Shown here in pieces: positions 1 through 13,821 of a stretch of 64,000 nt of DNA. The notes under the pieces are model-generated. The model saw only the letters and a program-made list of their open reading frames with translations, was not told the origin of the DNA and ran no database searches. Position 1 is the stretch's first letter; each line of letters starts with the position of its first letter. The stretch covers positions 186,001 through 250,000 of the forward strand of contig JAVXUO010000408.1 of the NCBI GenBank assembly GCA_033065855.1. The letters are read 5' to 3'. The position numbers and the translations under genes were made by a program. Source of the stretch: Escallonia rubra (Eukaryota > Streptophyta > Magnoliopsida > Escalloniales > Escalloniaceae).

Positions 1-881
1 CAAGTTAAGGAGTTGTGGTCCTTGATTGTTACGGGAGTGGTGAGCATGAGATGACTAACTAGGTCAAAAATATAGCATCACACAAAATCACATGCATCCA
101 CCCACTCAGTATCCTCTGTTACTGCTTATGGAAATTCCTTTTGGTGATTTACAACTGCAGCTAAAGTAACCAGTCACCCAAGCCCTTGAAACACATTCAT
201 CCTGTGCCATTGTTCAACAATATGCAGCTACTTCGCACTTTTAAAACTTGTACCACCCAATTGTGTTTGGTAAGATCTTCCAAAAATGTCGCTGCAAAAC
301 TCCGGTTTATGATCTTTCATCTATTAGGACAACGGTTTTGTTGATCAGAGGTAGTTTCACATAGACCTACCTTCAGTTTCAATTATTTTCATTCTGTATT
401 GTTATGTTATCTGTATCTTTTCTTATTTTGGTTTATATCTTCCGTGTATTAGAACATCCATTTTCGTGAATGTTTTAGTGCATCAGTTGAGAGGCAATCA
501 ATTTAACATAGACCCTTGTCAAATTTATACATTTGTTTAATTGTTGTTATTCTACGTTGTTATCTTAGCAGTATCTTTTCTATTTTTATTTTTTTTGGGT
601 TTTTGGTTGTTAGAAAACGAATTGTGCTCTGGGTCAAATAACATAAAAGTAGTTTGAGGGTTTGAACTACTGGTTCTATTTCTAATTTGGTAAAAAAACA
701 AGGGGTTGTTAGATTTCTTTCAAACTTGAATTAACCCATGCCACTTTTTTTTTGCATTACTTTAGCATAAATTTTATAAATAATTAATAAGGAACATTTA
801 TTTTGAGGCAACTATCATATGAACTCAATGAGTAAACCCAAGTTTACATATAACGGAATATCTATTTTTTTTTAATATATA
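1..881. other. Gene-free AT-rich stretch
   Basis: No reading frame, repeat or RNA gene could be supported here. The DNA is AT-rich with short homopolymers, typical plant intergenic sequence. Confidence 0.5.
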
Positions 882-1030
882 GGGTCGTGATCCATCGCTA
901 GCGCTGGCAACTTGACCCAAGTTTCCAGCGCGATCTGGCCGTCCACGCGCGAAAATGGACAGCCATATCGCGCGCCACAACCGCCATTTTTTTCACCGTT
1001 CGCTACATAATGTAGCGGACGGATCACGAC

Positions 1031-1032
<2 letters not shown>
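882..1032. mobile_element. Short MITE related to the 42-kb Pack-MULE family
   Basis: This 151-bp element has perfect 12-bp terminal inverted repeats, GGGTCGTGATCC at the left and GGATCACGACCC at the right. It sits between short AT runs, so a target duplication cannot be read. Inside it shares GCGCGATCTGGCCGTCCA and the palindrome CGCTACATAATGTAGCGG with the larger element at 42472-44396. It has no coding capacity and is most simply a non-autonomous relative of that element. Confidence 0.7.

Positions 1033-1084
<52 letters not shown>
1033..1084. repeat. (TA)n microsatellite
   Basis: About 26 uninterrupted AT dinucleotides directly abut the right end of the small MITE. Confidence 0.95.
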
Positions 1085-1088
<4 letters not shown>

Positions 1089-2403
1089 GCATGAGATCAA
1101 CAACCCTGATCTCCTGAGCTAACAAGTAGCACAAGACGCATATATTTACACTAGCAAATGATGACCACTATCAAGTCAGGTTACACATGACAAAAAAGGA
1201 AACACATACTACATATAGATCATTGCATACAAAAAACACACAACTTGTCTTCAACTACTTCTGGCAGACTTCGAGCTTGTATTCCACCATTCACGATGAA
1301 CAAAAAAGCGTGTGTGTCCTGGGATGCCAAGCGCTGCTGAGCCCTACTTCGTGAAATGTTTACAACATGTGCATACACTAACTTTACACAAGTCAAAAAA
1401 GATAGTGGCGATATGCGGCAGAATATAGCTATTCCCTGATATCTGTGCAAATAATAGATGATCAGGAAGATAAATATGGACATGTAACAGACAATGTGAG
1501 ATAAGCCAAATAAGTGAATGCAACACAACTAAGACATGTAAAGAGAGAGCATCTGCCACATAGAGTGATCTCATAAGCGTACCCATCGGCTTAGAATCAT
1601 CATCAAGAACAACTATGGAATATATAAATTATACACAACGAAATGCTTCATAAGAATAGTTATGGGTAGTCTTGGAGGTCTTTGCTGACAGCGACTCATT
1701 GCATGGTTAAACAAGACATCAACTCTACAGATGTAATATATTACTTAGCGTTTTCAAATGTACTTGAAAATAAAAATTTCCAATAGTTCCAAGTTTAGAG
1801 CATTTGATACTGTGCTCTTTCTACCACTTAAGATAATAACGAATAGGTTAATTAAAGGCCAATGTGTTAAGTCACCCACGGGAGACTTATCAGTTATCAC
1901 TAAGCATTTTACCCACAAGTGACTGATTTACCCTCACTGCCTCCGGAGCTAATATGACTTTTGGCTATGTCTACGCCTCAATCGAAGCAACGATCTCTTC
2001 TCATGATATTCTCGTGGAGGCATCTCTCATATGCTACCCCAATTGCAGGTGCAAATTTTTGTTCTTCTCATCTCATAGTGCTTTACTACGTGGATGTCGC
2101 TTACTATGTGAACGTAATTAGGGCTTTTTCCCCATCCGTTCTAAAATTGGATCCACCTATTTCCTTATTATATAGTAAATGGTTTTTATAATTCATTTGA
2201 TCTGGGCTTGGGCTTTGAAACATTATAATTGATTTATGATTCTAGTCACTGTGCTGCCTTTTTGACTAACTGAAGTTCAACCGTGAGGACCATTAGTAGG
2301 TTTTCATAGCTTGACTAGGTTGTCGGATGCCGACTACAAGGGTGGTTTGGCACAATCTAGTTTTCTTTGTCTTCCCTGAATGTGCTGAACAAGTAGGAAG
2401 GAA
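1085..2403. other. Gene-free stretch
   Basis: Only short open frames without recognisable domains occur. Nothing indicates splicing or a known repeat. Confidence 0.45.
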
Positions 2404-2412
2404 TGACATTAA

Positions 2413-5078
2413 GGAGAAATGACAAATGAAAACCCCCCCACCCACCCACCCCCCCCCCCCCCCGTGCACCTATCTCATATTTGTAAATTGACCCTTTGGG
2501 TATTAATTTTGACAATTGAACCCCTGCATCTATTAATAATATACCCGACTAGGAACAATAGAGTCTTCACACAACAAGCTCAATCAACAGGGGATGTTAT
2601 GCAACTGATCAAACAATGGCTACAGTGGAGAGTGACAAGCTGGAAGCAAGAACCAACCTCAAGCACAAACAGGCGACTTTGTGAAAATTGGGAAATAAAC
2701 AGAGGCATACTGTTGGACTGAAATGGGAGGGATATTGTATTTCATACTATAAAGAGTAGACACGTGAGAGATATTATAGAACAAAGTGTACATATGATCC
2801 TTTGGAATTAATAAACTGACTTTCACCCAATAATATACCCGACTAAACTTTGATATGAAACTCCAATAATACCCCTGACATTAACTAAAATGCCAAATTG
2901 AGATGGAGAAAAAGAAAACCCCTATAAAAGTCTAGAGTTAGTTACACTTTAGTACCCCGAAATCTCACCTGAGAGTCCAAATATTTATATTACACAAAAG
3001 AATCTGTAGTTTCAAATTCACAATAAGAAAGGACTTCTGTCCAAATTCCTAACGATCTAGCCAAAACCGTCAGGGGTAATTTTCTCAAGCCTGTTTTGTT
3101 TTATTAAAAACCCTTTATTAATTTATTTCCCCATATTCTTGAAAAGTATAACCACGTATTCTACAACATATTAAGATGTGCGAGGGGGAGAAGGGGGGAA
3201 GGTGAAGGAAAAACAAAGGCGCCAGTTGCCGGCAATAGGTGTGCCGATCATGGTTAATGTCGATCGATCGCCGGAGAAGGTGCCATCATAGCAGCAGATC
3301 TTGAACAACCCTTTTCTGTTTTGTCTTTTTGTGATGGTAAGCCGTGAGGGCCGCGGCGCTGTGGTGTGGATCTGGTTCCTCGCCAGCCATTGTGGGTCCT
3401 CTGTGATATAGATCAGTGGCGATGGTGCGGCTGCTCATCGCAGTGGTAACTGGGATGTTGACCCAATGGTGGTTATGCGCGCAGTGATTGTGGCTTTCGG
3501 TGGCCGATCTGCTGATGAGAGTTAGACGATGGAGTGGCATTGTCGTTGATCAGTGCTGTTGATCGTTAATGGCGATGGACGGCGAGCGGCGGTTGCGTTG
3601 ATTGGCCCTGGAGACGTCGATGTTGCTTCTGCCTCCTCGTTTCTTCATTTTTTTTGCTCGACTTTTCAATGACGGTGTCCTCGGTTAATGGCAGCAACAC
3701 CGCGGCATGGTGGTGGTTCGACAGGGGTGATGCCAATCTAGTGTAGGCCCAATCTATGGTGATGGCAGTGCTAAGATGATGTGGTAGCCAGTAGGTGAAG
3801 CCTTGGTGATTTGGTTGACTTTAATGGGGTTACAGGTTGTTGTTATTTGGTGTCTTTGTAGTTTGGGATCAGGGTTACAATCACAATTTAGAATTTTTAC
3901 AGTTCGGGATTAGGGTTACAAGATTGGAGTTTGATTTGGGGTAGGTGAAAGGTTTGGGCCGTTAAGTAGAGGATTTTAAACAAGGATTAAAAAAACAAAT
4001 ATGGCTTGCCAAATTGCCCCTGACGATCTTGGCTAGATCGTTATGAATTTAGATGGAAGTCTTTACTTATTGCGAATTTGAAACTACATACCTTTTTGTG
4101 TAAAAAATAAACATTTGAAGCCTTAGGTGAAATTTTAGGGTAGTTTTGGGATACTAATGTGTATTTAACCCAAAAATCTAATTAAACCTACCCCCCTCCC
4201 CCGCCCCCTTCTCCCCTCCCCCACTGTTGCCGTCAATAGACCGAAGGCCCTTCCTTCCCTGTCCCCCACCCCTACACACCACGCCTGCGACGCCCCACCC
4301 TCTGTCCCCGCCGTGGATGCCATCATCGACCGACGTTGATCTGTGCTTAGCGGTTGTGGTTTGAGATATATTTATTGTGTTGATTTGATACGGTGGTTGT
4401 TCACAGTAGGCGTTTGGTGCTTGTGGGCTAATTTTTTTTTTTTTGTGATTGGTTATAGTGGCGTCGTGCAATGGTGGATTTGGCATATTTTAAATATGTC
4501 GGTAATGAGTTGGTGCTATTGAGGATAGTTATGGGTACCGTGGTTTGGTTTGGCGACGGGAACTTTATGGCGGTGGTTCAATGGTTTGGGTTGGTGGGGG
4601 TGTTGATAGGTTTGTGGCAACAGTTTGAGTATGGTGGCGGTTTGGTGGTTGGGGTGGATGCTCGGTTTAGTGGTTGGGGTGGATGCTGGGTTTAGTGGTT
4701 GATGGTGATACTAATGAGGTTTGTGGTGGCAGTATGAGCACGGTGGTTTGGGTTGGCAGTGGGTTCGGTGGTTGGTGGTGGTACTAATAAGTTCGGTGGT
4801 TGTGCTTGAGTTGGCGATGGTGGCGCTTGAGGTGGGGGTGTTTGTGGGTGTGGCGACGGTGGTGGTGTTGGTGCTTGAGTTGGTAATAAAAAAATTGAGG
4901 AAGAAAGAAGGGGCACTTGTGTCTTTTTCCACGTCAATTCAAAGATTAATTTGTAAAACTTGATCAATTGTACTTAATTGCACCAAATTAATAAATAAAG
5001 GTAGCCAGCTGTCAAAATTAATATCTGAGGGGGTTGATTCGCAAATCCAAAATAGAGGGGGCCATTTGTCATTTCCCT
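2413..5078. mobile_element. Mutator-like DNA transposon, non-autonomous
   Basis: The element is 2666 bp and is flanked by a perfect 9-bp target duplication, TGACATTAA, at 2404-2412 and 5079-5087. The ends are inverted (GGAGAAATGACAAATG on the left; the reverse complement of the right end reads AGGGAAATGACAAATG), and similarity continues inward for about 100 bp, including the shared TATTAATTTTGACA. A 9-bp duplication with long TIRs is the hallmark of Mutator-like elements. No transposase is visible. The interior is GT- and GGTGG-rich low-complexity DNA plus a second inverted-repeat unit. A homopolymer C tract lies near the left end. Confidence 0.75.
2936..4168. mobile_element. Inverted-repeat unit nested in the Mutator-like element
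   Basis: About 190 bp near 2936-3115 recur in reverse complement near 3985-4168. Landmarks shared by the arms are GTAGTTTCAAATTC, AACGATCTAGCCAA and CGTCAGGGG. The arms differ at roughly one base in five, so this unit is older than the perfect target duplication of the outer element would suggest. I found no target duplication of its own, so it may be a nested element or the inner part of a compound TIR. Confidence 0.6.
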
Positions 5079-5494
5079 TGACATTAATGCTTTAGAAAAC
5101 ATGAGATGGTCAAATTTATTAAGCAAAATTTATGTAAGAAGAATAATTATCATCATGATGTCGCCACAATTTGCTGGCAAGACCAAAACTCAATCACACT
5201 AGAGCTACCATCACAACCACTATGTGTCGTTTGCTAGTTCCACCACAATTACCATGACCTAGCAGTCGCGATGGCCATCACCAACACCAACACCACCACG
5301 AAGACATCACCTTCACCACTCTACAACCACCACCATGAGCACTATGTCGCTGCCTGTCGCCACCACCAAAGTTTATAACACCACATCGTCATGAAGCACT
5401 ACCGCCACCATTATCAGCACCTTCTTGCCACCACCATTGCCGCCAACACAACATATTTTTGATAGTAAAAGATTATAACCTACTTACATAAATA

Positions 5495-5786
5495 CTCCCT
5501 CAATCTCTATTTAATTACTCTACTTTGACTTTGCACTCATATTAAGGATGTAAGTCACGTATTGTGTGTTTTCTATTTTACCTCTAGAGAGAAGGGGGAA
5601 AGAAAGTAGGTCAGGAGAGAGAAAATAAATTGGTGGATGGTTAAATGTGAAGAGAGAAATACAATAAAAAATTTTAAAAGGGTAAACATGACAAAACACA
5701 TAGATAATCTTTTCTAATATGAATGATGAGCAATTTTTTTGGGACAGCCTAAAAGTAAAATTGATGAATTAAAGTGGGATGGAAGG
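5495..5786. mobile_element. Stowaway-like MITE
   Basis: It begins TA then CTCCCTCAATCTCTATTTAA and ends near TTAAAGTGGGATGGAAGG, the inverse pattern. Interior phrases such as 'ATATTAAGGATGTAAGTCA' and 'GTCAGGAGAGAGAAAAT' recur in the copies at 18117 and, inverted, 57701. Stowaway MITEs of plants commonly start CTCCCTCCGTCCC and duplicate TA. The right boundary is approximate. Confidence 0.65.
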
Positions 5787-6066
5787 TGTATACAATTTTG
5801 GTAAAGAGTGTATACAATTTCAACGCTTTAGTTTTTAGCATGGAAATTATAATTTTATCAAATAACCCCTAACTTAGGCTTATGTACACGAGATTGCTAA
5901 ACGTGTCACTGTAATAGGAGGCTTTTTTACAAGTGCAAGCAAAACAAAGAACACAGGAATAATATTCTTACACCTCAATGGGTAATGCCACTGAGTCCAT
6001 TCACTATATATACTTGAGACATTATTATTTGACCAAAAGAAACACAAACACGGTTAAAAATTTCAA

Positions 6067-6779
<713 letters not shown>

Positions 6780-9437
6780 ACTGAATGGCACAACACGCTA
6801 CTGCGAGTAAACTTACGGGTGCCCAGTGCAATTGACCCAGCTAAATCAATGGCACTTATAAATTCTTGAGGCCGGACAAGTCTTACCTAAGAATGGCTAC
6901 CTTTTGTTAGTGTCGTTGATAGGGCTCTTTTTTTCGCAATTAGAGTCCATTACTGTTATAGTCTTCTACCTTAGGTTTTGTAATGGCCATGATGCCATGT
7001 CTTTTTGTTTTGTATGTTTTCTTCTCCTTGAAATATCTACAATTTAAACAAATAAAAGATATGTCTATGTACAGTTATAAAACATTCGCAGCTACTCGAT
7101 CTCTGCCATTGTTTGCTAACTTAGAAGCTCGTTTGAGATCGATTCATAAGATTAAGACCTAAGCTTGCATGAATTGAAAATCTCATTGAGCTCGGTCCGA
7201 AATGCAAATTCCGGTTAAAAAAAGCTTAGCCTCGGTTGAGAAGCGAAACATGGTCTAGGTTAAAGCTCTAATTAAGAAGTAAAAGTAACCGAACTTCAAC
7301 AATTGTAAGCTGGGAGCGGTTTGGGTCGCTTATTATGGTTCTCCTTATGTAATTTGTAAGCAGGTCTAACAATTTATTTTCTAAAGTCGCATTACAAGTG
7401 GTAAACTAACGGAGGTAGAGATAACTGGCACCCTTCTTTCAACTAAACTCATAGCATAGTAATATTTTTTTACTAGAATTGTGCACCAAACTTTTGGTTG
7501 CTACCTCCGTTGTAGGTAAATGTCTGTCTTCCTCTGTATAGTGAGATCTAAAAGTTGCTAAACATGTTTTTAATAGCATTTTTACTGACTCTTTACAGCA
7601 TTTTTAACATCACAAACTAAATATCATTAAAAGTATACATGGCGACCATTCAATTATCGCTATATAAAAACTATAGGCATGTCCATGTAACCCAAGTAGC
7701 GGCCAAGTATTTTCCTACCAAGAATCTCGACTAAATCTTGACTTTGACGACAGATGATGTTCGAATGGATGTGTACTTGATACAGATGCCAAGGTGTCTG
7801 TATTTAAAAAACATGCCTAGATTAACTGTTGAATCGTCTGACATACAAATCCACAAGCTTTGTCGCATTTTGTTTGGACGAAGGCACACACTACATATTC
7901 TCACTATTATTATTGTCTAACCACCGGAATTGTTAATTTGTTATGCACACAACACATTATTACAGACAATAATAGAGGAATTTGTTTTGGGGGAATCTTC
8001 CGTGGTAGCTTTACATAATTGAATGCCATTTCTTTATGTATTTACGAAAAGTTAATTTTGTTTTTGACCGTCGCATGAGACGTGCATTGGGACTGTTTGT
8101 GTGGCAGGGCTTGGGCAAAGATCAGGTTGTCATGTAGGTACATACCAAAATCCAGCCTACACTTATATATGTATAGATGTGCATTATTTACATGTATTAG
8201 TCTTAGTCTTGTGAACAGCACTGTGACCACACACGAGCTATTCAGCCCGTGACAGACTTGTCAACCCGGATAAACCAAGACCAGTTTTCTGACCTTGTAC
8301 TCTCTGCAATAACAAGAAGGTTGTTGGGACTATAATCTTTAGTGGCTAAAATAGTCTTTAGTAAATTGTTTATGTTGTCGTGACAGAAATTTGGCAAGTA
8401 AGGTAGCAGAGATAGCTATCTCTCCTTAAGAATACTATAGGATATAATTTGGTACGTAGTTGATAATAGAGGATTCAAGTTTAGTCGCACGCTATATCAG
8501 TCAATTCAAAGAACTCAGAAAAACACTTGTCAACATTGTCTTTAGTTAGATTTAAAAGGATTAAATTAATTTTCACTTACCATGCATGTGGTCAGTTTTG
8601 TTAGATTTCCTAGCAGATATCAGACGGAAGGTTTAAAAGGACGTGATTTTTTTGTTGAAGCACTAAATAAGTACCGAAAAAAGAAAAGGGACCATACGGG
8701 TTACAAATGAAAACTTAATGGGCATATAGAGAATTACTCCCATTAGTGTTGTAGTAACTTAATATGTAAGTGTCAAATCATTGTAGGAGTTTTTTTTTTT
8801 TTATTGGTGCACATTGTAGGAGTTGTAAATCGGTTTTAATAAAGAGTCCATAAGATGTCCAAAGTAACACGTGGCACCATGCCAAAGAAGAACTCGTCTT
8901 ATCACATATACTTATATAGATATATTGGAAAATTAAAATGAGTTAACGAATTGAAGTTTGAGAGATAGTCAAATGTCCATATACACCTTGTTCAATTGCG
9001 TTCCAACATTTCCTCCCGTATACTACACTTAAGACTCCCTTCTTTTTCTCTTATTTGCATAGACTGATATTCACTATATACAATAAGGAAAAATTGCATG
9101 TGTTGTTATGTCATTGACAACTTCTTTATGGTTATTAGAAGAAGACAACTACTCCTTTTACTCTTTCTTTCACAGTCGTGGCGACTATCTTTGCCCAAAA
9201 TCACATCGGCAAACTAACAAAGAGTCAGTGAAGAACTCTTTAAAATTTGGTATCAGTGGAATACACCCCCCCCCCCCCCCCGGCCCCAAAATGTCCTTGA
9301 ATCCCACCGTTTCATTAGATCTCATTGGTGGTTCGTGATTACTGTGGTGAGGATTGAGATGGTGGATGGGGTGACTACACCGGGGGCTGCCGTGGCTGCG
9401 CAGGTGAGGCTATGGCGTGGTAGTGATGGGATGCAAT
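6780..9437. other. Gene-free stretch
   Basis: No supported coding frame. A run of C bases lies near 9266-9281. The rest is ordinary AT-rich intergenic DNA with short homopolymers. Confidence 0.45.
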
Positions 9438-10071
9438 CAGGGGCGGACCTACATGGTGACAAGGGGGGCTGAAGCCCCCTCTGAACTTTTGAAAAAATTA
9501 CTTATGGAGGTGGTTTTGCTGAAATTTTGAAAAATTGCTTATGGAGGGGAGGTACAAACTTCTCATAATTTTATCTATGTTTCCCTTTCATGTTTATATT
9601 TAAAACGTGACATTAGCGTCTTACTTGAATCTTGCGCAATGTTTAATTGAGAATTTGATTTGAAGTTGCGTTATGTGCTGATTATCTAGCTTGCTAGTTG
9701 AGTTATCAATTTAAGTGGTTAATTATGCACTCTAATGTACAATAACTGATGCATAATGTACAACTTGATTGCACCGAGAGTGACAGACAAAGGATGATGA
9801 GGTTGTGGACAAGTAGTTGTTGTTAGGATCCCAGGTTTGCTGGGCGTACTTAGATGATTATATATTTTAATTTCAGTGATTATACATCTTAATTTTAGTT
9901 TAATTTCAGTGATTATATAGAGGTTTAGAATATATGTTTGGTTAATTTAATTTTAGTTTAATTTCAGTGATTATATAGAAAACTTGTTAATATTATTTTA
10001 TTTAAAAAAAAATTTGGTAAATTCGATATAATATTTGCACCCCCTGAAAAAAAAAATTGGTTCCACCCCAG
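9438..10071. mobile_element. hAT-type non-autonomous element
   Basis: The 634-bp element is bounded by a perfect 8-bp target duplication, GATGCAAT, at 9430-9437 and 10072-10079. The ends are imperfect inverted repeats: CAGGGGCGGACC on the left, and CTGGGGTGGAACC as the reverse complement of the right. An 8-bp duplication and a CAGGGGCGGA-type end are typical of plant hAT elements. The AT-rich interior holds repeated phrases around 'TTTAATTTCAGTGATTATA' and no transposase. Confidence 0.8.
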
Positions 10072-10618
10072 GATGCAATGGTAGTTGTGGGTGGAGACCA
10101 GCAGCGGAGGTAGCGGAGATGAGAAATACAAGGGTGGTAAGTGATGAGACTTTTACAAGGTGGCAGTTGTGGCGGTGAGCTAATCCAATCAGAAGTTGTG
10201 GAGGTAAGAGTGATGAAGGTGATGGGTAATGGGTAATGGTGGTGTTGGCGATGATCCAATCAAAAGTGGAGACAAGGCTAAAAAATTTTAAAACTAAGTC
10301 AAACCTCCCAAATTTTTTTCAGTATGTTAAATAGTATAAAAATATATTTAAAATTCTTACAATATATCACTATATTATAACATTAATGTATCGGTGTTTC
10401 TTTTTATTGTGTTTTTAACTCTTTATCTTTGTTTTTTTCTTGCTCTATCTTTATTTTTTCAAATTCTAAATTCCAAACTTCATATTACAAAGAAACACGT
10501 ACAGATCAAGGTTAATTTTTTTTTTTTTAATTTAAATTCTAATAGTATGTTAACTTATATATGCACTATTGTCCTTGTATAATTAATTTTCACATTAGTA
10601 GTACGTATTTACATGTAA

Positions 10619-10913
10619 GAGTGTGTTTGGACGAGGAAATTTAAAGTATCTGGCATTTCAAAATCCATTCACTTCAAAAATTCGTTGATTTACATATTTA
10701 CAAATTTATTGTTTACGCAATTTTGACAAATAACTAGTCTAGACTAGTTATTTCTAGAGGGAATTTTAGCACATCAAATTCTCTTTTTAAATCGATCCTA
10801 AAATTTGGTAAATCCATCTAATCACAATCCAACCAAGGGATTTTACACAATGTTTATTCAAATCCTCCGTAAAAGTGATATTTCATGTTCAATTATCTCA
10901 TCCAAACATACTC
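10619..10913. mobile_element. Tourist-like (PIF/Harbinger) MITE
   Basis: 295 bp flanked by TAA on both sides (10616-10618 and 10914-10916). The left end is GAGTGTGTTTGGACGAG and the reverse complement of the right end is GAGTATGTTTGGATGAG, two differences in 17. TAA/TTA duplication with this type of end is characteristic of Tourist MITEs. No coding capacity. Confidence 0.75.
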
Positions 10914-13821
10914 TAAGAGTTAAGTTTCTTTCATGCAAGATTAGTAATCTGTTGTTGACTAACTTTATCAAGTTAAGTAAATTACTTTGAATGGTAAAAT
11001 TATACAATTAAACAAATTATATTTTATGTGAACTTGAACCTTTCGAAATTTTTTTCGCTAGCCATTATTTTTTTAATCACTTTTTAATCCTTCTGATTAT
11101 ACTTCATGGGTCTGCTCCTGCATGAGATCATTCCCTTGACAAATTTTTCAAAGATTGGCCCCAGCCAAGATGCTTATCATACGTTTGGACAAAAGGATTA
11201 CCAACTTGACATGCAAAATAATAAAAGCGGGCATAATGCAACTCATTAGTGATGGTCTCTGCCTATATATTCTTCTTCTCCTTTTATATTGTAATACTTT
11301 ATAGAACTATCTATCCTTTGTCACCACGAGGTTGACGTGATAGAGATGCCTTGTTGAAGTTAATTTGCTAAATTGGGTCGGAGTAAACTCAAATCAGAAG
11401 AGAAGAGTATTATGACCTTCACTAGCTGCATGGCCAAGGTGATACAAGATTGATATAGTATCTGGTGCAAATGCAGATAAAAAAAGGCAGACCATTTGTC
11501 TTTAGGAGTAGTATATCAAAAGATTTTGGAGTAGGCAAGAGGGTTTACATAATACCCAACCACTTAAGAGAAGAAAGGCAGCAAAAGGACATGAAAATTT
11601 GGTAGGTCAAACCAATCACATTCCAAAGGATATAGTATAAGAAAATTTTTGTTTTCTTCAATTATTTGAGGGTCACTAATTTGCATTCCATTGGCTTGGC
11701 ATGTACCAACGCATTTCGGTTTTTTTTTTTTTTTCTTATCAAATGACTCGAATTAATAGCATATTATCATTTTTTACTATCAAATGACTAAGGATGTGTC
11801 ACTGCGTTAGGTCGAGTAATATTGTGATCATAGAAATGTCAAACAAGAATGTGTTGTGCATCCCAAATCACTTGCGATGCTCCATTGGACAAAAGAGAAA
11901 AGGATGCACTGCAGATTTTGTTTTTCACTATTTAGATTCATAAACCGTTTTTTACAGACATGAAAAGCGTAAACCTAGAAAATTCTACCGTTCATTCCCA
12001 GAGGTTTGGAATGCACCTCCCTTTTTTTTTTCCTTACTACCAAATGATTGAAGTTTACAATTACATTACCAAAAAATTACAACAAAATGATCAAGTAAGG
12101 TGTGACGCCAATAGCTTCATAGAATCTGCTACATTGACAACCTCGACGCAAACGATGGCCTGGCTTTATACCATGTGACAGTGTCAAACCAAAAAACATG
12201 ATCATCATGGAAAGAATAAGCAAACCACGTATAAGATTTTTATTCCTTACAAGGGTCTTGCTAACAACTGCCCTTGGGGTGCTGGTTAAGCCGGGTTAAA
12301 CCACCTCGATTAGTATGAAATTCGTCCAATATTTAGGTTAAGTAATTTTTTAGCGAAACCAACTTCCAGTGCAGCTAATCAATAATACCCATATTTATGC
12401 TAATGACAATTTTACCGTTATTTATCTTTTTTCATTTCTTCGTGTTATATCAATCGAATTTTACCCAAATTGACTTGTACTCGCCGCTGCTTAGGCCATC
12501 CAAAACCCGACATCATCAGATAATTTCCATCATCAAATTCGTCAAACATGAGAGTGATTAATGTGGCGAAAGTGAAAAACAAAGAAGAAGCAAGGAATAC
12601 ATCCTGGAGTCAAGAAACTAGAATCCACTAGGAAGAAGCACACAAATTAACTTAAAACTCAATTCATTTATGTTGAAAATACAAAAGCATGGGCCTTTAT
12701 ATAGGCAGATGGAAGGACACACTAAATGGGAATTGAAAATAAGGTTAATATGACTTCAGTGCCTCGAAGTATGGTTGCGTTGCTAAAATGGTCCATGAAC
12801 TACAAGTTCTTCCACTATTTGCATCCAAAAAGGGTCACTTGGGCACATTTAAAGGGACATTTATCTCCAATCATCACCAAAAGAACCAATTACAAAGACA
12901 TTTCTCTCTATCTCCCTCGTACCTTACCGTCATCGCCACTAATACACCACAAGTGCCCTTCCGCCCAGCCGCCGCCGTACCCTTCATTGCTGACACCAAC
13001 ATGCACCGACCAAACCACCACGGCACAACCCTCAATCGCTCTACCCATTGCCCACCCATTGTCGTACCCTCCATCACTAACACCAACACCGAACAAACCA
13101 CTATTGCACCGCCCTCTATCGCTCAAGTTGTTGGCGGCGGCATTCACCAACCGAGGATGGACAACCATCGTTGCTACCGCCAGCGTCTCATGAATTTCGC
13201 GACAGTACTCCATCGCCACCAGATTGGGCTCTTAGTCTTTTTTTTTTTTTTTTTTGCTTTTGTAGATTTGCTTGAGAAATGCGATGTTAGATTTTTTATG
13301 GATATTGAAATCAATGTTAAATATTCAAATATGTGATTGTGGATCCCCACACAGGAAGCTGTCTGTATTTGTGGATCTATACAAATGTGTTTGTGGTGAT
13401 GCAATCATGAGCATTTGAACTTTCGAATGACATGCATATGAGTGATATGGCTGCTTTTTGGATGAGAATATCAACCCCTACTGATTCACCTTCCTTCTTA
13501 TTGCAGCACTGATTTTTCATATCATTGTTGTTAGAATATGGTTGTCTGTGTATTTGCGGATCTATGCAAATGTGTTTGTGGTGAAGGGGATGAGGTGTGT
13601 GGGTGCAAAACCTGCACATGGTCATTCACTTCGGGGCGGATCGGGACAGGGGATGATTTTCTTGTATTCCACCGGATCGGAGATGGTATTTCCATCCCTT
13701 GACCCGATGACGGGGCAGGGCGGGGCGGAGTGACAGAGTTGAGTTACCAGGGCTGGTACGGGTGTTGTGAAATCAGCATCCGACCCGCCCCATTGCCATT
13801 CCTATCAATACATGGTGTTGG
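10914..13821. other. Gene-free stretch with small repeats
   Basis: No supported gene. Around 12726-13330 there are overlapping C-rich open frames in several phases, a sign of composition rather than coding. A phrase of about 42 bp, including 'GATCTATACAAATGTGTTTG', occurs at about 13360-13402 and again, slightly changed, at about 13542-13584. At 13634-13790 GGGGCGGATCGGG and CCGACCCGCCCC suggest a worn hAT-like piece. Confidence 0.4.

Noticed and set aside
12726-13336. Two overlapping rightward frames of 155 and 182 codons
   Set aside because: Pro/Thr/His-rich composition, overlap in different phases and opposite-strand frames of similar length point to biased composition, not coding.
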